DNA of 8,272 nt from JBAYVY01 sp041674345 (GCA_041674345.1 JBAYVY010000157.1:1-8272), one strand, 5' to 3'. Counted from the stretch's first letter, positions 1-7,159 are shown. The notes: generated from the letters alone by a model not told the origin. Program-made: numbers and translations.

Positions 1-60
1 ATTGCCGTCGGCGTCTTTGAGCGTGAACGCGGGGGCTTTTCGGCCGATTTCGATGGGCAT
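1..60 (-). CDS. bcp: Peroxiredoxin, Bcp/PrxQ type (N-terminal fragment)
   Basis: Only the first 20 codons are present; the gene continues leftward beyond the window. The reading starts MPIEIGRKAPAFTLKDADGN, the typical opening of thiol peroxidases of the AhpC/TSA superfamily, especially the Bcp/PrxQ branch (short acidic start, then G-x-x-A-P-x-F-T-L-x-D-x-x-G). Such proteins reduce hydroperoxides in the cytoplasm using thioredoxin. The ATG at 58-60 has a good AAGGAG ribosome site 6 nt upstream on the minus strand. The catalytic Cys lies outside the window, so Bcp versus another peroxiredoxin subtype cannot be settled. The gene diverges from polA with a 110-bp spacer that is mostly hairpin. 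Confidence 0.65.
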   Translation of the reverse strand, partial: MPIEIGRKAPAFTLKDADGN

Positions 61-66
61 GGGATG

Positions 67-72
67 CTCCTT
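67..72 (-). promoter_or_regulatory. Ribosome binding site of the peroxiredoxin gene
   Basis: Minus-strand AAGGAG lies 6 nt before the ATG. It abuts, and overlaps by one base, the outer end of the heptamer hairpin arm that begins at 72. Confidence 0.7.
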
Positions 73-151
73 GTATTGCGGATTTGGGATTGCGGATTTC
101 GGATTGGTCACGAAAACAATCCGCAATCCGCAATCCCAAATCCCAAATCCA
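72..151. repeat. Heptamer-repeat hairpin 1 (unit GGATTTG)
   Basis: The arms 72-106 and 117-151 are inverted copies 35 nt long with 31 of 35 positions complementary, separated by a 10-nt spacer (107-116). Each arm is a degenerate tandem array with a 7-bp period. The left arm reads GGATTTG, GGATTGC, GGATTTC, GGATTGG from 80 to 107, preceded by GTATTGC. The right arm reads CAATCCG, CAATCCG, CAATCCC, AAATCCC, AAATCCA. The structure fills most of the divergent gap between the peroxiredoxin gene and polA, ending 19 nt before the polA ATG, so it cannot be a terminator for either gene. It must either lie within the promoter or form part of a 5' leader. Confidence 0.9.
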
Positions 152-170
152 CCGATACAATAGCGTCATC

Positions 171-3119
171 ATGGTCGATACTTCCAATCGCAAGCGTTTT
201 TATCTGATTGACGGGCACGCGCAGATGTTTCGGGCGTATCACGCGATTCGGTCGCTCAGTTCGCCGGTGACGGGCGAGCCGACCAATGCGACGTTCGGGT
301 TTGTGTCGATGTTGTTGAAGTTGCTGCGTGAGGAGAAGCCGGACTATCTGGCGATGGCGATTGATATCGGCGGGGATCAGGGGACGTTTCGCACGCAACT
401 GGACCCGCAATACAAGGCGCAGCGTCAGGCACCGCCGGAAGACTTTCATCCGCAGGTGGAGCGGATTGTTGAGATTGTCGGGATGTTGAACATTCCGGTG
501 TTGTCGGCGGTAACGTTCGAGGCGGACGATGTGATCGCTACGATTTGCGATCGCGTCAATAAACTTCCGGGGTCGGGGACTTCACTTCCGGGGGCGGGGG
601 TGGAGGTGCGGATTGTCAGTCGGGACAAAGACCTCAAGCAGTTGTTGGGCGAACAGGTGACGATGTTCGACCCGTTCAAGAATGAATTGATCGATCCCCG
701 GAAGTTGAAGGAAGAGGAGGGGATTGAGCCGGGCCAGGTGGTGGATGTGCTGGCGTTGATGGGGGACAACGTGGACAACATACCGGGCGCCCCCGGAATC
801 GGGCCGAAGACGGCGTGCAAGCTGATCGGGCAGTACGGATCGCTGGACAATCTGCTGGCGCATCTGGATGAGTTGTCGGCCAGGCAGCGTGAGAATGTGG
901 AGAAGGCGAAGGATCGTTATGCGTTGAATCGGCGGCTGGTGGAGTTGCGTCGGGATGTGCCGGTGGATTTTGAATTGGAGCAGGCGCGTGTGCGTTTGCC
1001 GTCGGTTGGAAGGATGGAACCGCTGTTCAGACAGTTGGGATTCACGCGGCATTTACGGGAGTTGGAGGAATTGTCACCGCCCCCGGAAGGGAAGGCGAAG
1101 AAGCAAGCCGTTCGCAAATCGGGGGGGAATTTTTCGGAGTCGTTGTTTGGGGGGATGGAGGAGGAGAGGGAGGCGGTGGAACCGGAGAGTGCTAAGCCGC
1201 AAGCGGCGGAGGGGGCGGCGGAAAGCGCGTTGGAACACGCGAAGGATTCGGATTACCTGGCGATTGTGACGGAGGAACAGTTGGCGGAATTGGCGGATTT
1301 TTTGCGCACGCTGGATTGGGTGAGCGTGGATACGGAGACGACGGATGTGAACCCGATGCGGGCGAAGTTGTGCGGGATTTCGCTGGCGTGGCGGGGGGAT
1401 CAGGGGATCGCGAAGCCGCAAGCGACGGAACTTGCGGGCAAGCGCGGAGTGTATGTGCCCGTGCGTGGGCCGGCGGGGGAGACGCATTTGAGTGAGGAGC
1501 AGGTGATCGCGGCGCTGCGGCTGATTTTGGAAGATGAAAAGATCGCCAAGATCGGGCAGAACATCAAGTATGACATGATCGTGCTGCGAGGAGCGGGAAT
1601 CACATTGCGTGGGGTGATGTCGGACACGATGGTGGCCAGTTATTTGATTGATGCGTCGCGGTCGAGTCATTCGCTGGACAACCTGGCGATGGCGTTCGCG
1701 GGGCATCGGATGATCGCCATCAGCGAGTTGATCGGCATGGGAAAAAAGCAGGCGACGTTCGATACCGTGCCGCTTGCGAAGGCGACGACCTACGCGGCGG
1801 AGGACGCGGATGTGACGCTGCGATTGCATGAGTTGTTCATGCCGAAGTTGAAGGTGATGGGACTCGTGGATTTATTCCGGGGGTTGGAGATGCCGCTGGT
1901 GGAGGTGCTGGCGGAGTTGGAATACAACGGCATCGCGGTGGACGCGGCGGAACTGGACCGGCAGCGCGTCGGATTGGAACATCGCATCGGTGAATTGCAC
2001 GGCGAGATACTCGAACTGGCCAAACGCGATTTCAACCCCGATTCGCCGAAGCAATTGGCGGACGTGCTGTTCAATGAACTGGGCTGCAAAAGCTATCGCA
2101 AGACGAAGACCGGCCCATCGACGGATTCGGAAGTATTGCAACGCATCGTCGATGAGCAGGCGGGCGATGGTGCGGCGGTCGCCGAGCGCGTGCTGGAATA
2201 CCGGCAGCTCACGAAACTGGTCGGTACGTATCTGGGGGCGTTGAAAGACGCGATTGACGCCGATGGTCGCATTCACGCATCGTTCAACCAGACGGTCGCG
2301 GCGACGGGGCGGCTGTCGTCCAGCGACCCAAACCTGCAAAACATACCGATCCGCACCGACCTGGGCCGGCAGATTCGCAAGGCGTTCGTGGCCCCGCCGG
2401 GCCCCCCGGAAAGCGTGCTGTTGAGCGCGGACTATTCGCAGATCGAGTTGCGGCTGCTGGCGCACCTGTCGCAAGACCCCGCGTTGATCGAAGCGTTTGA
2501 AAACGATCAGGACATTCACCGCGCCGTCGCGGCGGAAGTGTTCGGCGTTCCGCTGGATCAAGTCACCGGCGAACAACGCAGCGCGGCGAAGATGGTGAAC
2601 TTCGGCATCGTGTACGGGATTACACCCTATGGATTGGCGAGGCGGCTGAGTCCGGGGGCGGGATCGGAGGAAATCGAACGCGCCAAACAAATCATCACCG
2701 ATTACAAAAATCGCTATCCGAAGATTGACCGGTTTTTGGCGAGATGTGTCGAAGAAGCGGAAACGAAGGGGTATGTTGAAACGATCATGAAGCGACGCCG
2801 GCCGATCCCGCAGATTTCATCAAGGCATTACAACGTCAAATCGCTCGGCGAACGCATGGCGATCAACACAGTGGTGCAGGGAAGCGCGGCGGATTTAATC
2901 AAACTGGCGATGGTGAAGCTGCATCGGCGGATCATCGACGAGCGGCTGCCGATGAAGATGCTGTTACAGATTCACGATGAACTGGTGTTCGAGACGCCGG
3001 CGGACAAGGCGGAGCAAATGGCTGCGATCGTGCGAAGCGAGATGACCGACGCGATGAAGCTGAGCGTACCGCTGAAAGTGGACGTGCATTGGGCGGGAAA
3101 CTGGTTTGAAGCGAAGTAG
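171..3119 (+). CDS. polA: DNA polymerase I
   Basis: This 982-residue DNA polymerase I fills gaps and removes RNA primers in replication and repair. The 5' nuclease domain (about 1-300) has the LIDG start (D14), FEADD (117-121), SRDKD (150-154) and GDNVDNIPG with the helix-hairpin-helix that follows (198-215). A charged linker (about 301-360) leads to a 3'-5' exonuclease domain with intact motifs: DTE (387-389), NIKYD (464-468) and YAAED (541-545), so proofreading is probably active. The polymerase domain has motif A DYSQIELR (754-761), the O helix (803-816, with R803, K807, F811, Y815) and motif C HDE (935-937). I chose the ATG at 171 because the homologous sequence starts there; the in-frame TTG at 84 lies inside the hairpin. 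There is no clear Shine-Dalgarno. A -10-like TACAAT at 156-161 suggests a very short leader but lacks a matching -35. In-frame insertions occur at residues 131-143, about 341-350 and about 409-425. Confidence 0.97.
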   Translation: MVDTSNRKRFYLIDGHAQMFRAYHAIRSLSSPVTGEPTNATFGFVSMLLKLLREEKPDYLAMAIDIGGDQGTFRTQLDPQYKAQRQAPPEDFHPQVERIVEIVGMLNIPVLSAVTFEADDVIATICDRVNKLPGSGTSLPGAGVEVRIVSRDKDLKQLLGEQVTMFDPFKNELIDPRKLKEEEGIEPGQVVDVLALMGDNVDNIPGAPGIGPKTACKLIGQYGSLDNLLAHLDELSARQRENVEKAKDRYALNRRLVELRRDVPVDFELEQARVRLPSVGRMEPLFRQLGFTRHLRELEELSPPPEGKAKKQAVRKSGGNFSESLFGGMEEEREAVEPESAKPQAAEGAAESALEHAKDSDYLAIVTEEQLAELADFLRTLDWVSVDTETTDVNPMRAKLCGISLAWRGDQGIAKPQATELAGKRGVYVPVRGPAGETHLSEEQVIAALRLILEDEKIAKIGQNIKYDMIVLRGAGITLRGVMSDTMVASYLIDASRSSHSLDNLAMAFAGHRMIAISELIGMGKKQATFDTVPLAKATTYAAEDADVTLRLHELFMPKLKVMGLVDLFRGLEMPLVEVLAELEYNGIAVDAAELDRQRVGLEHRIGELHGEILELAKRDFNPDSPKQLADVLFNELGCKSYRKTKTGPSTDSEVLQRIVDEQAGDGAAVAERVLEYRQLTKLVGTYLGALKDAIDADGRIHASFNQTVAATGRLSSSDPNLQNIPIRTDLGRQIRKAFVAPPGPPESVLLSADYSQIELRLLAHLSQDPALIEAFENDQDIHRAVAAEVFGVPLDQVTGEQRSAAKMVNFGIVYGITPYGLARRLSPGAGSEEIERAKQIITDYKNRYPKIDRFLARCVEEAETKGYVETIMKRRRPIPQISSRHYNVKSLGERMAINTVVQGSAADLIKLAMVKLHRRIIDERLPMKMLLQIHDELVFETPADKAEQMAAIVRSEMTDAMKLSVPLKVDVHWAGNWFEAK
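563..600 (+). repeat. Short tandem duplication inside polA
   Basis: A segment starting ACTTCCGGGG at 563 recurs at 584 with a 21-bp period; 15 of the first 16 bases match. It encodes the Pro/Gly-rich stretch KLPGSGTSLPGAG (residues 131-143), which lies between two conserved 5' nuclease motifs (FEADDVIAT and RIVSRDKD), where family members usually have a short connector. The period is a multiple of three, so the frame is kept. Confidence 0.7.
1194..1210 (+). repeat. Palindromic repeat copy A inside polA
   Basis: AAGCCGCAAGCGGCGGA contains the small inverted repeat GCCGC-AA-GCGGC (1196-1207). It encodes KPQAAE in the linker between the 5' nuclease and proofreading domains. A near copy (16 of 17 bases) in the same reading frame occurs at 1413-1429. 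Confidence 0.65.
1413..1442 (+). repeat. Palindromic repeat copy B inside polA
   Basis: AAGCCGCAAGCGACGGA (1413-1429) matches copy A at 16 of 17 bases and encodes KPQATE. Here it is part of a larger palindromic segment: CCGCAAG (1416-1422) pairs with CTTGCGG (1431-1437), and CTTGC-GG-GCAAG spans 1431-1442. It encodes an extra loop in the exonuclease domain, between the strand ending GISLAW and the strand VYVPV, which in family members are joined by a shorter turn. Confidence 0.65.
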
Positions 3120-3122
3120 GGG

Positions 3123-3198
3123 AATGTGCGATGTTCAATGTGCGACGGGCGATGTAAAGAAGAGCACATCGCACATCGCACATTTCACTTTGAACATT
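3123..3198. repeat. Heptamer-repeat hairpin 2 (unit ATGTGCG)
   Basis: The arms 3123-3155 and 3166-3198 are inverted with 26 of 33 positions complementary around a 10-nt spacer (3156-3165). A 7-bp period is visible in both. The left arm reads AATGTGC, GATGTTC, AATGTGC, GACGGGC, GATGT. The right arm reads ACATCGC, ACATCGC, ACATTTC, ACTTTGA, ACATT. It fills the whole convergent gap between polA and the membrane-protein gene and overlaps the TAA of the latter (3197-3199). It could act as a bidirectional 3'-end structure, but there is no U-tract on either side. Confidence 0.85.
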
Positions 3199-3835
3199 AC
3201 TTTCGGTGTTCGCGGAGGTGGCTGGCGAGATCGACGGCGGTTTTGAGAATGACCATGACGATAAGCAGGGCGATGGGTTGGCCGAGGGCGAGCATGAGGA
3301 ACGCGCCGCCGAGGATGGTGATGTGCATGACGATGATGCGCGGGTAGGGGGCGGCCATGAGCTTCTGTATTGTGGCGGTGCGATAGACGCCTTTGGCCAG
3401 GAAGTTGGTGACGAAGGAAACGCCGTGGCTGATGAACAGTGCGAGCAGTGCGAGGAACATGGAGGGAGTGAAGGCATCGATGGCCGCGTGGAAGGGGTTG
3501 GTCATCGCGGGGCCGGGGTGTTGCAGATTTCCGTTGGTGAGGACGAGAAGGAAGATGAGGTGGCCGGCCATGAACATGCCGTAGTGGACGCAGAAAAATG
3601 CGGAGGTGAACAAGCCCTGTAAAGGCCTGGTGATGGTCATTTTGAGGACGGTGTAGAAGCCGATCACGGCGGACTCGGCCCAGTAGAGCAGGAGAATGTT
3701 GCGCAGGTTCCAGTGTAAAAAGATGACGCCCACCAGCGGGACGACATTGCCGACCAACAGCGCCAGCACCGAAGGGCGAAGCCACCGCGGCGGGGCATCG
3801 GGAGACGACACGAGCGTGGTGGAAGTGGAGGACAT
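3197..3835 (-). CDS. Multi-pass membrane protein, DUF6498-like
   Basis: This 212-residue, very hydrophobic protein probably sits in the inner membrane with about six helices (near residues 21-41, 45-66, 75-100, 124-147, 165-186 and 187-203). The LLLYWAESAVIGFYTVLKM segment (48-66) resembles the conserved L-Y-W-A-E-x-x-x-I-G-F core I associate with DUF6498, a family of unknown function; this is from memory and unverified. A conserved-looking HYGMFMAGH stretch (84-92) and HGVSF (137-141) carry His residues near membrane faces, which could bind a metal or cofactor, though that is inference. I chose the ATG at 3833-3835. An in-frame GTG at 3883 would add 16 residues unlike a family start and overlap a tandem repeat. 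No good Shine-Dalgarno is visible. The gene stands alone, convergent with polA and divergent from the secretin. Confidence 0.8.
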   Translation of the reverse strand: MSSTSTTLVSSPDAPPRWLRPSVLALLVGNVVPLVGVIFLHWNLRNILLLYWAESAVIGFYTVLKMTITRPLQGLFTSAFFCVHYGMFMAGHLIFLLVLTNGNLQHPGPAMTNPFHAAIDAFTPSMFLALLALFISHGVSFVTNFLAKGVYRTATIQKLMAAPYPRIIVMHITILGGAFLMLALGQPIALLIVMVILKTAVDLASHLREHRK

Positions 3836-3873
3836 GACAGCATCATAACGCGGCGACGCCAGTTTCCTACAAT

Positions 3874-3915
3874 CCGTTTCCACCCCCCGTTTCCACCCCC
3901 CTGTTGCAACCCCCC
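3874..3915. repeat. 13-bp tandem repeat in divergent promoter region
   Basis: CCGTTTCCACCCC occurs twice in perfect tandem (3874-3886 and 3887-3899). It is followed by a degenerate third unit around 3900-3915 (CCTGTTGCAACCCC and more C). It lies between the divergent membrane-protein and secretin genes, directly upstream of the -35-like hexamer at 3916, a position suited to a regulator binding array. No regulator is known. Confidence 0.75.
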
Positions 3916-3944
3916 TTGCGAGAGTGGCGGCAGGTACTTACACT
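3916..3944 (+). promoter_or_regulatory. Possible sigma70-type promoter of the secretin gene
   Basis: TTGCGA (3916-3921) and TACACT (3939-3944) are each 4 of 6 matches to the -35 and -10 consensus and are separated by 17 bp. Transcription would start near 3951, giving a leader of about 100 nt. It is a consensus resemblance only. Confidence 0.35.
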
Positions 3945-4041
3945 ACGCGGCTATTGCCAAGGGAGGCGTTTGTCCTGCTCCAAACCCGCCTAAAGGACGT
4001 GATCGTCGGCCACGTTTCTTGCCGAACGGTACGTCGCAATC

Positions 4042-4046
4042 GGAGA
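4042..4046 (+). promoter_or_regulatory. Ribosome binding site of the secretin gene
   Basis: GGAGA lies 5 nt before the ATG at 4052 and supports that start over the in-frame TTG at 4019. A standard signal peptide begins exactly at this ATG. Confidence 0.7.
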
Positions 4047-4051
4047 CGACC

Positions 4052-7000
4052 ATGCTGTTGAAACTGCACCGCGTTGGACTGGCTTGTTTGATCGCTGTGG
4101 CTCTTTGTGCTGCGCTGCTGATGAAGCCGGCCTACGCCGATCAAACGGCGGCGGACCTGCTCAAGCAGGCCATCAGTCAGATGGACAGCGGCCAATACAC
4201 CCAGGCGCAGGATACGCTCCAGCGTATCGACCGCGTTCAACTGGATGACACGCAACGCGAGCAATACGACGAGGCGTTGAAGATCGTCGCCAGCCAGGCG
4301 CAGGCACAGGCGCGGCTGGACCAGGCGCTGGCCGCTGAGAAGGCCGGCAAACTCGATGAGGCCAAGCAGGCGTATCGTCAACTGACCGCCGATATCTCGG
4401 CGCCGCGCAAGATTCGCAGCGAGGCGTTGAACGGCTTGGCGCGAGTGGAGCAGGCGATGATGAACGGCAAGCCGACGACGACGGTGCCCGCGGCCGCGCC
4501 GCAACCGGCGGCGCAGCCCAAGCCGGTGGCCAAGGAGCAGCCGGTCGCGCCGGTGGAACCGAAGACACAGCCCGCGCCGGTCGCCAAGCCCGTGACGGTG
4601 GCCGCCGACACGACCGCCGCCGATCAGAAGGCCGCCGCCGACAAGGCCGCGGCGGAGAAAGCCGCCGCGGATAAAGCGGTCGCGGAGAAGGCCGCCGCTG
4701 AGGCGACCGCGATGTTGGCGCAGGCCAAGTCGCTGGAAGCGCAGCGATTGATCGCCGAGGCCGATGACCATGCCAAGCAAGGTCGCTACAACGACGCGAT
4801 GAATCTGTATGAGAAGGCACTGGCCATCGACCCGGCCAACGAAGCGGCCAGGAAGGGCGCGGAGAATGTGAAGGTCGTGCAGGCCCGCGAACTGGGCACG
4901 GGGGTGCTGGCGACTGAAACCAGCATCTACAAGATTCGCCGCCAGCAGGCGATCGCCCGTTATGAAGAAGCGATGACCAGCGCCCAGAAGGCGACGGAAG
5001 CCGGCAACTTCGCCAAAGCGATCGACGACGCGGTTCTGGCCAAGACGATTCTGGACACCAACCGGGACTACATCCCCGAAGCCGAGTACCTGGCCAAGCG
5101 TCAGGCGGCGCTGGACCTGGCGGCGAAGATTGACACCACCGCCGAGGGCGTTCGTGTTCAGTCGCTGGCCAAGGAACAGGAATCGCTGAAGTTGAAGAAC
5201 GAGCAGGAGCGGGCCGCGACCGAAGCCGGTCGTCAGAAGAAGGTGCAGGAACTGCTGCATCAGGCGCGCGACCTGGCGCGGGATCAGAAATACGACCAGT
5301 CGCTGGAAGCGATTCAGCAGATCAAGTTCCTGGACTCGAACAACGTCGCGGCCCAGTTCATGGAAGACCTGATCTCCGATCAGCGTCTGGCGACGAAGTA
5401 TCGCAACATGAGCAAGTACCGCAGCCGGGAACAGGGCGAACAGAACCTTGCGAACCTGGAGAACACGATTCCCTACAACGATCTGCTGACCTATCCGTCG
5501 GACTGGCCGGAGATCACCAACCGCCGGCTGCACGGGCAGAACCAGACCAGTGACAGCGAAGCCAACCGGATGACCCGTGAAAAACTTCAGCAGCCGATCC
5601 CGGTCGATTTCCGCGCCAACCAGTTGGCGAACGTGATGGAATACCTGCGTAACGTGACGGGGGCGAACTTCGTGGTGCAGTGGCGTTCGCTGGAAGCCGC
5701 GGGCATCACCAAGGAGACGCCGATCACGATGCAGTTGAACAACGTCGCGGCCGAACGGGCGTTGCGGCTGATTCTCGACGAGGCCGGCGGCGATCTGGTC
5801 AAGCTCAGCTACTCGGTTGATGAAGGCGTCGTGGTGGTGGCCACCAACGAGTTCCTGGCCGCCAAGACCGAAATCCGCACCTACGACATCCGCGACCTGA
5901 TCCTGCAGGTGCCCAACTTCGACCAGGCCCCGACCTTCGACCTGACCCAGGTGGCCAGCGACCAGGGCGGCGGCGGCGGCGGCTCCTCGCTGTTCAAGAC
6001 CGACAGCGCCACCAGTGACCAGGAAAACGTCCCGCGGGCCGATCGCATCACCGCGATCATGGACCTGATCAAAAACTCCGTCGCGCGCGACAGTTGGGTA
6101 CCGGTCGGCCTGACCAGCTCGATGGAAGAACTCAACGGCACCATCATCGTCAACACCACCGCCGACAACCACGTCTCCATCGACAAACTCCTGCGTCAGC
6201 TTCGTGAACAGCGCGCCCTCCAGATCGCCGTGGACGCCCGCTTCCTCTTCGTCACGCAGAACTTTCTGGAAGAAGTCGGCTTTAACATGGGCCTGAGCTG
6301 GGTCGGCAACGGCAACAAGAATCTGTTTGGTTCGATCGACGTGGTTGGCGACCCCGCGGTTCAGTTCAACACCTCCGCTCCCGCGAAGCCCACCACCGTG
6401 GACGGCACGCTCGCCCCCCTGACCGCCGGCGATGAATCGCTCATCTTCGGCTCGGTCACCGGCGGCGTCGCCTCGCCGCTCGGCTTCATCCTCGACGACC
6501 TCCGCGTCGATCTGCTCATCAAAGCCACTCAGATGGATGTCCGCAACATCAACGTCAACACCCCGCGCCTGACCTTCTTCAACGGCCAGCGCGCCAACAT
6601 CCTCATCAGCCGCCAGACCGCCTTCGTCAGCGACCTCGAAGCCGTCGTCGCCCAGCAGGTCTTCGCCTACAACCCCACCATCGACGTGGTCTCCGACGGC
6701 GTGATCCTCGACGTCGAAGGCACCATCTCCGCCGATCGCCGCTATGTCACCCTCACCCTCCGCCCCTCCCTGGCGCAATTGGTCAAACTGACAGAGTTCT
6801 CCCTCCGCGGTTTCTCCACCGATAACAACGGCGGCGTCACCACCGGCACCGGCGTCCTCCAGCAGCCCGAAATCGCCCTCACCCAACTGTTCTCCACCGT
6901 CAGCGTCCCCGACAAGGGCACGCTGCTCATCGGCGGACAACGACTCGTCGGCGACATCGAAGTTGAAACGGGCGTTCCGGTCCTCAGCCGAATCCCCGTC

Positions 7001-7159
7001 ATCAATCGTCTGTTCACCAACCGCGCGACCACCCACGACGAGAAAACCCTGCTCATCCTCATCAAGCCCACCATCATCGTGCAGTCCGAAGAGGAAGACC
7101 GTCTGTTCCCCGGCCTCAACCAGGCCCCCGGTTTGTATAACCTGGGCGTTCATCCGTAA
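4052..7159 (+). CDS. Secretin with extended N-terminal periplasmic region
   Basis: This 1,035-residue protein should form the outer-membrane ring of a type II secretion or type IV pilus-like machine. A signal peptide (1-29, cleavage after AYA) is followed by TPR-like helices (about 30-137), a Pro/Ala-rich linker (141-188), a TolA-like Ala/Lys/Glu helix (189-225), another TPR-like unit (about 230-275) and charged helices to about 460. Residues 514-610 resemble a secretin N-terminal (STN/N0) domain and 610-720 a second N domain with a Gly-rich insert (639-644). The secretin core covers about 720-1012 and carries the hallmark VPVLSRIPVINRLF (975-988) near its end, then the LLILIKPTII strand. Ordinary GspD or PilQ proteins are roughly 650-750 residues, so the half-length N-terminal region is the unusual part. 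No lipobox is seen, so a pilotin or another route to the outer membrane is needed. No other secretion genes flank it. A specific symbol (gspD, pilQ) is not justified. Confidence 0.9.
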   Translation: MLLKLHRVGLACLIAVALCAALLMKPAYADQTAADLLKQAISQMDSGQYTQAQDTLQRIDRVQLDDTQREQYDEALKIVASQAQAQARLDQALAAEKAGKLDEAKQAYRQLTADISAPRKIRSEALNGLARVEQAMMNGKPTTTVPAAAPQPAAQPKPVAKEQPVAPVEPKTQPAPVAKPVTVAADTTAADQKAAADKAAAEKAAADKAVAEKAAAEATAMLAQAKSLEAQRLIAEADDHAKQGRYNDAMNLYEKALAIDPANEAARKGAENVKVVQARELGTGVLATETSIYKIRRQQAIARYEEAMTSAQKATEAGNFAKAIDDAVLAKTILDTNRDYIPEAEYLAKRQAALDLAAKIDTTAEGVRVQSLAKEQESLKLKNEQERAATEAGRQKKVQELLHQARDLARDQKYDQSLEAIQQIKFLDSNNVAAQFMEDLISDQRLATKYRNMSKYRSREQGEQNLANLENTIPYNDLLTYPSDWPEITNRRLHGQNQTSDSEANRMTREKLQQPIPVDFRANQLANVMEYLRNVTGANFVVQWRSLEAAGITKETPITMQLNNVAAERALRLILDEAGGDLVKLSYSVDEGVVVVATNEFLAAKTEIRTYDIRDLILQVPNFDQAPTFDLTQVASDQGGGGGGSSLFKTDSATSDQENVPRADRITAIMDLIKNSVARDSWVPVGLTSSMEELNGTIIVNTTADNHVSIDKLLRQLREQRALQIAVDARFLFVTQNFLEEVGFNMGLSWVGNGNKNLFGSIDVVGDPAVQFNTSAPAKPTTVDGTLAPLTAGDESLIFGSVTGGVASPLGFILDDLRVDLLIKATQMDVRNINVNTPRLTFFNGQRANILISRQTAFVSDLEAVVAQQVFAYNPTIDVVSDGVILDVEGTISADRRYVTLTLRPSLAQLVKLTEFSLRGFSTDNNGGVTTGTGVLQQPEIALTQLFSTVSVPDKGTLLIGGQRLVGDIEVETGVPVLSRIPVINRLFTNRATTHDEKTLLILIKPTIIVQSEEEDRLFPGLNQAPGLYNLGVHP
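4616..4702 (+). repeat. GCC/AAG-rich repeat encoding a TolA-like helix
   Basis: Residues 189-217 of the secretin consist of repeats of the pattern A-A-(A)-D/E-K-A (for example AAADKAAAEKAAADKAVAEK), written mostly with GCC/GCG and AAG/AAA codons. It is predicted to form a long single helix or coiled coil, resembling the central domain of TolA, able to span part of the periplasm. Confidence 0.7.

Noticed and set aside
84..170. Upstream extension of polA from a TTG at 84
   Set aside because: The added 29 residues translate the heptamer hairpin and do not resemble a polymerase start; the homologous sequence begins at the ATG at 171.
3836..3883. GTG start at 3883 for the membrane protein
   Set aside because: The extra 16 residues are polar, overlap the 13-bp tandem repeat and have no family resemblance.
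3999..4061. 20-residue leader ORF (GTG start) overlapping the secretin start
   Set aside because: The purine-rich site AAAGGA is only 1 nt from the GTG, too close to work, and the peptide shows no distinctive feature.
4616..4702. Ala/Lys repeat as evidence that the gene is tolA
   Set aside because: It is one segment of a protein ending in a full secretin core; only the helix composition resembles TolA.
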